From CAYMLL01 sp964390645 (GTDB taxonomy: Bacteria; Planctomycetota; UBA8108): a DNA stretch of 42,076 bases. This document shows, one piece after another, positions 26,342 through 34,600 of the stretch (position 1 is the first letter of the stretch; the number at the start of each line of letters is the position of its first letter). The stretch lies in the NCBI GenBank assembly GCA_964390645.1, contig CAYMLL010000025.1, positions 1-42,076 of the forward strand, read 5' to 3'. Under the pieces are notes generated by a model. That model was not told the DNA's origin. It saw nothing but the letters and a program-made list of their open reading frames with translations, and ran no database searches. The translations under genes were made by a program, and so were the position numbers.

Positions 26342-27123
26342 GACGTTCCAACGTCACTGCGCAGAAGCGCGCGGACGGGCTCGGCGAGCGCCCGGTTCGT
26401 CGTCACTGCGCTCCCGCCATGAATCGTTCGTCGGCCCTGCCAGTCGCTGAAGACTCCCCCGGACTCCTCGACGATCGGAAGCAGCGGCGCGACGTCCCAC
26501 AGGCTGAGCGCTGGATCGAGCATCGCCTCGGCGCGACCGGTGGCGACCAGAACGTGCCCGTAAGCATCGCCCCAGCCGCGCACAATCCGCACGCTGTCCC
26601 TGACTCGCTGCTGCGCGTCGACCGTCTCCGACTCCTCGAACTCCTCGGCGCCTGTGTAGGCGACACAGGCCCGTGAAAGATCGTCGACCTCGGACACGCG
26701 AGCGCGACGCCCGTTCCAGTAACAGCCCTCGCCTCTGGCGGCGACGACGATCTCCGACAGCGCAGGAAAGCAGATCGCGCCGACGACGGACTCCTTGCTG
26801 GCGTCCTCCAGAGCGACGAGCACCGAATACAGCGGCACTCCCTGAACGAACGACTTCGTGCCGTCGATCGGATCGAGAATCCACCGCCAGCCCGAGCTCC
26901 CCGGCCGCTCGCCGAGCTCCACGCCGATGATTCCGTCGTCGGGGAACTCCCGCCACAGGAGCTCGATCAACAGCTCCTCGGCGGCGCGATCGGCGACGGT
27001 CACGGGGCTCGAGTCGGCCTTCGCCTCTACAGCGACACCCGTCTGGAAGTAGCTCAGCGTCAGCTTACCGGCCCGCCAGGCGACGTCCGCTGCGATCTCC
27101 ATACGGTGCACGAGAGAGTCCAT
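26338..27123 (-). CDS. Inositol-monophosphatase-family phosphatase, HisN-like
   Basis: The 261-residue magnesium-dependent phosphatase has the family motifs. The first metal-site glutamate is in GVELGERP, WILDPIDGTKSFVQGVP carries the double aspartate, and WDVAPLLPIVEESGG forms the C-terminal site. The wording around DGTKSF and RGWGDAYGHVLVATGRAE resembles the histidinol-phosphatase (HisN) branch more than true inositol monophosphatases. Histidine biosynthesis is therefore a good guess, but no other his gene is nearby. Its stop overlaps the TTG start of the HpnB-like gene, so the two are coupled. It diverges from the small lipoprotein gene across 194 bp. Confidence 0.82.
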   Translation of the reverse strand: MDSLVHRMEIAADVAWRAGKLTLSYFQTGVAVEAKADSSPVTVADRAAEELLIELLWREFPDDGIIGVELGERPGSSGWRWILDPIDGTKSFVQGVPLYSVLVALEDASKESVVGAICFPALSEIVVAARGEGCYWNGRRARVSEVDDLSRACVAYTGAEEFEESETVDAQQRVRDSVRIVRGWGDAYGHVLVATGRAEAMLDPALSLWDVAPLLPIVEESGGVFSDWQGRRTIHGGSAVTTNRALAEPVRALLRSDVGTS

Positions 27124-27317
27124 CCGAATCCTCCGGCATGAGGTCGGCAGATTGTCTCACCGCCGCCACCCACGCGCAAGACGCGGCACATCGGCCGGAG
27201 CACGGATTTTTCACGGAAGCCGACGACGCCACAGCACTTCAAGACCGAACGTGACTCGGACAACTGCTGCTGTAGTTTTCCTCTTTCGATCCCGATAAGA
27301 GGTGCGGGAGGACTGTC

Positions 27318-27791
27318 ATGAAACACCACCTGTCCCTGATCTCCATCGTTCTGCTCACCTTCGCGAGCCTCGGCTGCCAGAGTCACTCGGTCCGCGACGG
27401 CACGTGGATGTTGACGTTTCACGCACAGGACAGCCGTACGCAGGAGTCGATCGAACCCTATCTCGACGCGAGCAAGACACGCGTCCATCAGGTCGCCCTC
27501 CTCGTCGAATGGGGAACGGACCAGCCCGGCGAGGTCATCGAGATTCGTCCGATCTCGAGCCACTCCCAGGTCGGCCGCAAGAGCAACGCCAAGCTGACGC
27601 CGCTCTACGGTGAAATCCGCCCTGATGACGGCGAGGTCATGGTCCGAGGTAGCGACAACAGCTGGGAGTTTCGGATGGTCGGCCGCGTCGAGAGCGAGGA
27701 GCACATCATCGGCCGGAAGTTCCTCGCACGCATGAAGCTCGACGACGAGGCGATCGAGGGTCGCTGGTCGTTGAAGAGAGTCAGCGACTGA
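27318..27791 (+). CDS. Small putative lipoprotein of unknown function
   Basis: I do not recognise this 157-residue protein. A hydrophobic signal peptide ends in FASLGC with Cys20, a slightly atypical lipobox, so it is probably a lipoprotein. The mature part is polar and likely beta-rich (VALLVEWGTDQPGEVIEIRP, WEFRMVGRV) and ends in a short motif, IEGRWSLKRVSD. It resembles small lipid-binding-type or calycin-like barrels in pattern only. The GGGAGG sequence 8 bases before the ATG is a strong ribosome binding site. It may be co-transcribed with the membrane protein gene 40 bp downstream. Confidence 0.65.
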   Translation: MKHHLSLISIVLLTFASLGCQSHSVRDGTWMLTFHAQDSRTQESIEPYLDASKTRVHQVALLVEWGTDQPGEVIEIRPISSHSQVGRKSNAKLTPLYGEIRPDDGEVMVRGSDNSWEFRMVGRVESEEHIIGRKFLARMKLDDEAIEGRWSLKRVSD

Positions 27792-27831
27792 CCGGCATTC
27801 CCAAGCTCGCTGGTGTCGCTACAATGGCCGC

Positions 27832-28599
27832 ATGAGCGAGTCCGAGACGCCGACTTCCGTGCCTGACGCGCCGAACCCGGATGAGCCCCGAGCGCCACCC
27901 GGCCTGCCTCGAAAGGTCCTTCCGAAGCTCGTGCGCGCGACGCTGCTCGTCGCGGCGCTGCTCGTCGCCCTGCTCTACGTCCTCGACGTCGTGCCGGCGC
28001 GCTCGTTCGTGTTTCTGCTCGTCGCCGCGGCGCTCGGTCTGATCGCGAGCCTGCTGTGGAACGTCGTCGAGGCGCAGCGAGATCGCCCCCCCGGTGAGAT
28101 CGACGCCTTCGCCTGGGTGGCCTTTCCCGGCTCTCTGTTGCTGTTCTTTGCCCAGATGCCTCTCCTGACGCTCGCGATCTACCCGCCGATCGCCAACTTC
28201 TTCGCGCCCCACGGCCGCGTGAACGCGTACTACGTGAGTCGCCCGAGCGGAGTCTGGCTCGACGTCGAGTTCCCTCTCGACCTCAAGGGGCGAGGCAACA
28301 ATCTGCGCCTCGACGACCGTCTCATCCCCCCGGACCTGTTCACGACGCGCTCCGACCTCTTCGACTGGCGCAGCGCGCGAGTTCTCTCGCTGAGGATCGA
28401 GAAAGTGGAAAAGGAGCTCGGCCTCGGTCCGGTGCGAACGATCAGCATCAACGCGGACGCCCAGGCGGTCCTCGAGAACCCCGGGACGGCCCGCGCCTTC
28501 CTCTACTCGGGTGGAGAGAGGGTACAGCCGATCACGCTGAACCCGACGGGCTACGAGGCCCGGGCGCGGCCGGGGACGCGAGAGCAAGCCCCGAACTAG
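27832..28599 (+). CDS. Membrane protein of unknown function
   Basis: I do not recognise this 255-residue protein. It has a proline-rich cytoplasmic N-terminus (about 30 residues) and then two close membrane helices (LVRATLLVAALLVALLYVL and FVFLLVAAALGLIASLLW). A third hydrophobic segment lies near WVAFPGSLLLFFAQMPLLTLAI. The 130-residue soluble C-terminal domain has no clear motif. Coding potential is supported by the clean hydrophobic pattern and its fit to membrane topology. A TACAAT box lies just before the ATG, too close for a normal leader but possible for a leaderless start. A complex inverted repeat follows the stop codon. Confidence 0.6.
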   Translation: MSESETPTSVPDAPNPDEPRAPPGLPRKVLPKLVRATLLVAALLVALLYVLDVVPARSFVFLLVAAALGLIASLLWNVVEAQRDRPPGEIDAFAWVAFPGSLLLFFAQMPLLTLAIYPPIANFFAPHGRVNAYYVSRPSGVWLDVEFPLDLKGRGNNLRLDDRLIPPDLFTTRSDLFDWRSARVLSLRIEKVEKELGLGPVRTISINADAQAVLENPGTARAFLYSGGERVQPITLNPTGYEARARPGTREQAPN

Positions 28600-28611
28600 C
28601 CAGGACCCTTG

Positions 28612-28758
28612 GCGTCTTCCGGGGAGCCAGGGGTCGCGGAGAGCCCGGGACCGAGGAGCGACGACGACGGGATACCGCAAGACCGTCGGGGAGGAGGAGC
28701 GAGGAAGGGAGCCGCCCTCCTCGCGGTCCCCGAAGGGTCGGAGGGGGAAGGAGGACGC
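28612..28758. repeat. Nested inverted-repeat structure in a 358-bp gap
   Basis: Three levels of symmetry nest inside one another. The outer arms are GCGTCTTCC (28612-28620) and GGAAGGAGGACGC (28746-28758, with bulges). The middle arms are GGGACCGAGGAG (28647-28658) and CTCCTCGCGGTCCC (28717-28730, two extra bases). The inner hairpin is CGACGG (28665-28670) with CCGTCG (28683-28688). A further hairpin, GCGCC-CCG-GGCGC, lies at 28771-28783, and a T7 tract at 28834-28840. The gap (28600-28957) has no plausible gene. It may be a structured RNA, a repeat element or a compound terminator. Confidence 0.5.
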
Positions 28759-28957
28759 GAGTTCCTGAGAGCGCCCCGGGCGCAGAATCAGCGGCGGAAT
28801 CCTCCGTGTGGCGGGTCGGAGAGGCGGAACACCTTTTTTTCTCGGCGGCGTGAAATTCCCCCCCACGCCAGCCGACTCCCCCCCTGTAACACCGAGTACC
28901 GCGGCCGCCGGAGACCGCGGCAGAGCCCCCCAACCCGGAATTCGAGGGATTAGCACC

Positions 28958-29755
28958 ATGTGGAAATGGACCAAACGCGGGATCCTCGCCGCCACGATTA
29001 CCGGCGTCTGCGGATTCGTCGTCTTCGGGACACAGTTCCCGGGATATCTGACGAGCGCCTTCGGCTCCGTCAAGGAACGTGTGAAGAGCAGCGTGCCAGT
29101 GGAGCTGGAGATCCAGCGAGGCCGCGACCTGGTGCAGAAGCTGCGACCGGAGATTCGGGACGACGTGCGCAAACTGGCCCGCGTCGAGGTCGAGCTCGGA
29201 CGCCTCGAGCGCGATATCGAGCGCCACGATTCTTCCGTCGACAAGGAACGTCGCCGGCTGACGGCGCTACGCGGGAAGCTCGACACGCAGCAGGTCAGCT
29301 ACGTGGTCGCAGGTCACAGCTTCTCCCGTGAGCGCATGCTCACCGAGGTCGATCGCTGCCGCGAACGTCTCGAGGACGCCGAGCGGGTGCTCGACAGCAA
29401 GCGAAAGGACCTCGAGTCACGCCGTGGCCTCCTGCTCGCCAACAGCGAGAAGGTGCGCAAGAAGCGTCACCTGCGCGAGCAGCTCGCCGCCAGGCTCGAC
29501 GCTCTCGAATCGGAGCACAGTCGCCTCGAGGCGCACACCGAGGGCTCGGGCGCCGACATCGACGACTCGACTCTCTCGAAGGTGCAGGGCCTCATCGGCG
29601 AGCTCGAGGAGCGGCTCGAGGTCACGCGCAAGGTGCTCGAGCACGAGGCGCACTTCCCCGAGGACATTCCGATCGACGAGGAGATCGACGAGAGCACGAT
29701 CCTCGAGCGCGTCGACGAGTACCTCGCCGGGGGCACCGACACCGCCCGTCTCTGA
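28958..29755 (+). CDS. Membrane-anchored coiled-coil protein (planctomycete type)
   Basis: The 265-residue protein has one N-terminal membrane helix (about 8-28) and then a long charged helical region (about 50-220) of coiled-coil character. From memory, this layout matches a family common in planctomycete genomes and often near kinase or FHA genes; no function is established. The matching features are a short M-K/W-K start, an SSVPVELEIQRGRDLVQKL segment after the helix, and a C-terminal RKVLEHEAHFPEDIPIDEEI acidic tail. The start is the ATG at 28958, after the intergenic repeat. A membrane scaffold or envelope role is plausible but inferred. Confidence 0.75.
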   Translation: MWKWTKRGILAATITGVCGFVVFGTQFPGYLTSAFGSVKERVKSSVPVELEIQRGRDLVQKLRPEIRDDVRKLARVEVELGRLERDIERHDSSVDKERRRLTALRGKLDTQQVSYVVAGHSFSRERMLTEVDRCRERLEDAERVLDSKRKDLESRRGLLLANSEKVRKKRHLREQLAARLDALESEHSRLEAHTEGSGADIDDSTLSKVQGLIGELEERLEVTRKVLEHEAHFPEDIPIDEEIDESTILERVDEYLAGGTDTARL

Positions 29756-29832
29756 GACACCCGTCTGCGAGACGCCCTTGCCCCGAACGAGTGTCCGACG
29801 CTCCAGGGCGCCAGGGCGAGCTGGAGCCCTCA

Positions 29833-29904
29833 CGAGGCCGGAGAACAGAAGCCTTCCGACAGCGGAAGGGGAACGCGCTTCCCCTCTTCTTCTCTCCGGC
29901 CTCG
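29833..29904. other. Three-way-junction hairpin structure upstream of the FHA-like gene
   Basis: A perfect 12-bp outer stem pairs CGAGGCCGGAGA (29833-29844) with TCTCCGGCCTCG (29893-29904). It continues with AGAAG (29847-29851) and CTTCT (29886-29890). Inside are two hairpins: CCTTCCG-ACAG-CGGAAGG (29852-29869) and GGGGAA-CGCGC-TTCCCC (29868-29884), which overlap by two bases. It lies 77 bp after the coiled-coil stop and 65 bp before the next start. It could be a regulatory leader, an RNA element or a complex terminator. Confidence 0.55.
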
Positions 29905-29969
29905 ATTCTGTCTCGACGGTCGTCTATCCTTGCCCCTGTCCATTCGTGCCAACCGGTGGGTCCGCGGAA

Positions 29970-31610
29970 ATGTGGGATCTTCCACACCTTGTCCAGCTCA
30001 AGAAGGCCCGGAACGCCCTGAAGAAGGGGCGTCTCGACGAGGCCTGGGAGATCGCCACGGATGAGGCGCACCGCGACTACCGGCAGTGCCAGGACCTTCT
30101 CGACCAGCTCGTGCCCGCCCTGCTAGAGCGGGCCCGCTCGCACCTCGAGGCGCAGCGGCCCGACGACGCGCTCGCCGACATCGCACGTGCGCGGGAAGCC
30201 GGCGGTCAGCAGACCGAGATCGCGTCGCTGCGAGAGGAGGTGCTGGCTCACAAGAAGAGCGCACGAGATGCCAGGCGCCACACCGACGAGGTCGCTCGCT
30301 CGGTCCGCGGCCATCTCGAAGCCGGTCGCCTTACCGAGGGGGCCCGTCGCCTCGAGCAATCCCCGACTGCGAGTTCCGAGACGGCCGGGCTCGAGCGAGA
30401 GCTCAAGCGTCGTCGCTTCGAGGTCGATCAGGCGCTCCTGCAAGTCGGTCGACTGCTGGACGAAGGCGACGTCGGCGCGGCGCTCGACAGCGCCGCCATT
30501 CAGGGAGGGCTCGCACCCGGCGAGCCCCCGACACCAGTGAACCACGCGAACAAAGCCACGGAGTGCGAGAACGCCGTGTCACAGGCCTTCGAGAACGGCG
30601 CCATCGCCCGGGGTGCTGCGCTGCTACGCAAGATCGATGCAGTCCAGGTATCCGGGTTCGACTGCCAGCGCTGGAAAGAGGTCTCGGTCGAGTGTCACAA
30701 GGCCGCTGCCGCCATCGCACAGGGCGACTGGTCGAAGGTCCGCCTCCACGTCGCGCGACTGCGCCGGCTCTTGCCGGACGCACAGTGGCTCGTCGCGACC
30801 GAGAACGACGTCCGTGTCGTCGAGGACGCAGTCCGCGATATCCGCACCGGGCCACTCGGCGCGCTGTCCTCGGCTCCCGGTGAACCGACGGAAGCCGACG
30901 ATGCCACTCCCGCCGCGGCCTTCTCGACGCTCGAGACGATCGCCGCGCAGCTGGTCACCGCCACGTCCTCGCCGTCCCCCCTCGCCAACGACCCGCAGCG
31001 CGCTTGCGACGCGCGCCAGTTCGTTCTCTGGGTCGACGGCGTCGGCAGCTTCCTTCTCGTTCAGGGCGAGCGTACGACCATCGGCAGGCAGGCCTCCTCT
31101 GCGGCCCCGGACATCGCCCTGCCCGCGGATATCGACGGTGTTCACGCCGAGATCCTGCGTGTCGACCACGACTACTTCCTCGTGCCGCGCGCCAGGACGA
31201 AGGTCGGAGGACAGACGGTCACGCGTCGACTGCTGAGCAACGGGGACGAGATCGACCTCGCCGGTCGCTTCCGACTGACCTTCCGGCTGCCGTCCGCGAT
31301 GAGCTCGACGGCGCTGCTGGAGCTGCCGCGAGACCAGCGGCTCGAGAACGACGTCCGCCGGATCATTCTCGAGGACGGTCACGTGATCTTCGGCGCCACG
31401 ACCGCGTGCCATGTCGAGACGCCACACGCGCCCGAACGTGTCATCCTCAGCACCGAGAACGGCGAGTTCCGGTGTCGCCACGACGGAGGTGTCGTCGTCG
31501 ACGGCTACTCGGGAGGAGCGAACGCACCGGTGCCACCGGGATCACACGTCGAGGCGGGAGACCTGACGTTCACGATCACGCCGCTTGTGCGCAAAGGAGG
31601 CAAGGCATGA
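29970..31610 (+). CDS. TPR-like helical protein with FHA domain
   Basis: The 546-residue cytoplasmic protein has a helical, probably TPR-like N-terminal half (about 1-300), followed by a linker. An FHA-like domain lies at about 360-435, with the signature ERTTIGRQ and later GVHAEILRVDHDYFLVP. FHA domains bind phosphothreonine. A second beta-rich segment at about 455-540 (GHVIFGATTACHVE and later VVVDGYSGGANAPVPPGSHVEAGD) looks like a degenerate second FHA fold. It is coupled by an ATGA overlap to the Ser/Thr kinase gene, so it is a likely substrate or phosphothreonine-reading partner of that kinase. The ATG at 29970 has a GCGGAA purine patch but no strong ribosome site. Confidence 0.75.
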   Translation: MWDLPHLVQLKKARNALKKGRLDEAWEIATDEAHRDYRQCQDLLDQLVPALLERARSHLEAQRPDDALADIARAREAGGQQTEIASLREEVLAHKKSARDARRHTDEVARSVRGHLEAGRLTEGARRLEQSPTASSETAGLERELKRRRFEVDQALLQVGRLLDEGDVGAALDSAAIQGGLAPGEPPTPVNHANKATECENAVSQAFENGAIARGAALLRKIDAVQVSGFDCQRWKEVSVECHKAAAAIAQGDWSKVRLHVARLRRLLPDAQWLVATENDVRVVEDAVRDIRTGPLGALSSAPGEPTEADDATPAAAFSTLETIAAQLVTATSSPSPLANDPQRACDARQFVLWVDGVGSFLLVQGERTTIGRQASSAAPDIALPADIDGVHAEILRVDHDYFLVPRARTKVGGQTVTRRLLSNGDEIDLAGRFRLTFRLPSAMSSTALLELPRDQRLENDVRRIILEDGHVIFGATTACHVETPHAPERVILSTENGEFRCRHDGGVVVDGYSGGANAPVPPGSHVEAGDLTFTITPLVRKGGKA

Positions 31611-34600
31611 GCTTTCGTTTCCGACACGGCGATCGCCTCCTCGACGGGTACACGATCCAGCGCGGGGTCGGACGTGGCGCCTTCGGAGAGGTGTACTACG
31701 CAATCAGCGACGGCGGACGCGAGGTCGCGCTCAAGGCGATCCTCCAGAACCAGGACATCGAGCTGCGCGGCATCCAGCACTGCATCAACCTCAAAAGCCC
31801 GCACCTTGTCTCGATCTTCGACGTGCGCAAGTCCGAGGACGGCACGCCTGTCGTCATCATGGAGTACGTCGCGGGCTCCTCGCTGCGCGACCTCCTGCAC
31901 GAGCACCCCAACGGCCTCGGCACGCAGCGCGCAGCCTACTTCCAGCGGGAGATCGCCAAGGGCCTTACCTACCTGCACGATCGCGGCATCGTCCACCGCG
32001 ACCTGAAGCCGGAGAACCTCTTCTTCGAGGACGGCTACGTCAAGATCTGCGACTACGGGCTGTCCAAGCACGTCGGTGTGTCGCACCAGAGCGGTCAGAC
32101 GATGAGCGTCGGCACCGTTCACTACATGGCTCCGGAGATCGGCTCCGGGATCTACAACCAGTCCATCGACATCTACGCGCTCGGCGTCATTCTCCACGAG
32201 CTTCTCACCGGAACGGTCCCGTTCACCGGCGCCAGCTTCGGCGAGATCCTGATGAAGCACCTGACAGCCGAGCCGGACCTCAGCGCCCTGGAGGAGCCGT
32301 TTCGCTCTGTCGTCTCACGGGCTCTGGAGAAGAAGCCCGAGGAGCGCTACGAGAAGGTCGAGGAGATGGCGCGCGAGCTCTTCCAGAGCACCGACATCAC
32401 GAAAAGCGTCCATCTCTTCAACCCCGAGAGCCTCACCGTCGCCGCACGCCGCAAAGCACCACAGCCCACGGGGCCGACGGTCTCTCCCGGCGCTGAGACG
32501 ACGCCGCTCGGCAAGCCGAGCGCGGACGCACCGCCGCCCCTGCCCGGGGCGCAGGGTCCGGGACCGGCGCAGACGGCACGGGTCCCGTCGGGATGGCCCC
32601 CACGATCGCCTTCCGATGCGACGGCGAGTCCCGAAGCGGATGCCCCCGGGGCGCTCCCGCCTCCCTGGAAGCGACCTCGGCCCGAGGAAACGACCGCCGC
32701 GAGCCCCACCACCGCAACGCCGGGCGAGCCCCGCGCGAGACCCTCGCCCGAGAGAAAGTCGGTCACGTTCCAGAAGCTCGTCGACCGATTCGGTACAAGG
32801 CTGGGAGCGTCCCCCAGCCGCAAGCCGACGCCGCCCGCGGGTCCCTTCAAGGCTCCCACCGAGGAGCCCGAGCGTCTCGACCCTCTCGACGACTCGCAGC
32901 GGCTGGCGCGGGCGGCCTTCACGATCCTCGCGAGCGCCGTCGGAGTCACGTGTCTCGATCCTCTCACCCCCCCTCCTCTCGTCTTCTTCGTCGGCTTCCT
33001 GATCCTGACGCTGAGCAGCACCGTGGCGGTGATCTCCACGGAGACCTTCCTCGCGAAGCGCTACAAGATCGCCGAGGGCTTGCCACGCCGTCTGTGCATC
33101 GGCGCGCTGGCGCTGCTACCCCTCGGTGCGAGCGCGAGCTTGCTCCGGCTCGGCTCCAGCTGGGACGTCGTCGTCACCGCGACCCTGCTGTCGATCGTGC
33201 TGGTCGACTGGTCACGTCGGCTCGATCCGACGCGAGAGGAGCGGTTCATCTGGGGTGAAGCTCTCACCGCCGGTCTGCTGGCATTTATCCTCGGGCTGGC
33301 CTTCGAGTGGGGCGACTGGGACGCGTTCGTCGGCGCCATCGCGATCGCGACGGTGTCGCTCGCGGTCAATGCCTACGCCCCCTTCGTGCCTCACGATTCC
33401 CGCCGTCAGGGCTGGCGTGGGGTGCGCGATATCGGCGAACGCGAGGGACCGACGACGAGCGACGAGGCAGCGGTCGGCGACACGTGGCGCGAGGATCGAG
33501 AGTCCCTGCGCGAGCACGGCTCCGCCGCGCGACGGTCGGACGATGCCTGGTCCCGCATCGGACGACCCACCGGCCGAGCGATCCACGACCTGCCCCCGCG
33601 ACCGCCGGGTCACATCGGGCGGGTCTTCTGGCTCTTCGTTGGCGCCATATGCCTCGCCGGCGGCCTCTGCTGTCTCATCATCCCCTCGACAGTCGAGGTG
33701 CCGCACCCCGAGGAGCGCCTGATGTACTCATGTGCCTTCCTGGGCTCGATGGGCCTGCTCGGCTTCTGCCTTTACCGTGCCCTCTGGGTGCGCAGGGCCT
33801 CGTTCTGGGGACGCAACGTACGCCCCTTTCTCCTCACCGCTCTCGGCACCCTCTCGGCGACCAGCGGGTACCTCGTCGTCATGGGCCCGACGGAAGGAGC
33901 ATGGAGACTTACCGGTGAGGAGACCGTCATCTCGATCTTCATGTCGCTCGGCGCCCTGGCCGTACTCCTGGTACTCCTCAGCATCGAGCGTATTCTCAAG
34001 TCCGACGAACGGACGCTCCGGCACACGTTCCACCTGCCGCGACCCGAGCGACCGGTGAACGCCCTGGTGAGCCTCGCCCAGCTGCTGGTGGCAACGAGCA
34101 GCGGCGCGCTGACGCTCGGCCTGCTGATCGTCGCGCTCTTTTTCCACACGGACAACGGGGCGAACTGGGACCTCGCCGCCATGCTCGGCGGCGCGGTGGC
34201 GGCCGGCGTCAGCGGGATCTTCTTCGCCCATCAAGCCCTGCGCTACCGGCGCGGCCACGTCTGGGAGTCGACGCTGCGACCGCTTCTCCTGGCAGCGAGC
34301 ACGGCGACGATCGGCATCTGCTCGGTGTTTCTGGTCTTGCGTCCCGTAACCCGGGTCAGCAGCTCCTACACTTACGGTCCGGGCGGCCATCGCCTCGAGC
34401 AAGGCCTCGATCATTATTCGCCGTTCCACGACGACTGGGTGGTGCTCTGTGTCGTGCTTTCCGTGATCTGCGCGGTCTTCGGCACCTTTGCGTTCTTCGT
34501 GCGCGGTCCCGGACGCGAGCTGTCACGCAGCCGTCTCTTCTGGTGGCACACGGCTCCCGGTCAGCCCCGAGATCACGAGGCCAGCGGCAGCGGTTGGAGC

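Noticed and set aside
15574..28599. PEP-CTERM sorting tail on a protein in the window
   Set aside because: No visible C-terminus combines a Pro-Glu-Pro-like motif, a membrane helix and a basic end.
27781..29286. 501-codon minus-strand open frame across the membrane-protein gene and the repeat region
   Set aside because: It crosses intergenic inverted repeats and two plus-strand genes, and its composition is low-complexity Arg/Ser/Pro.
31004..31606. Upstream extension of the kinase frame inside the FHA-like gene
   Set aside because: The ATG at 31607 has a near-perfect Shine-Dalgarno and begins the kinase domain; the extension is Arg-rich shadow sequence.
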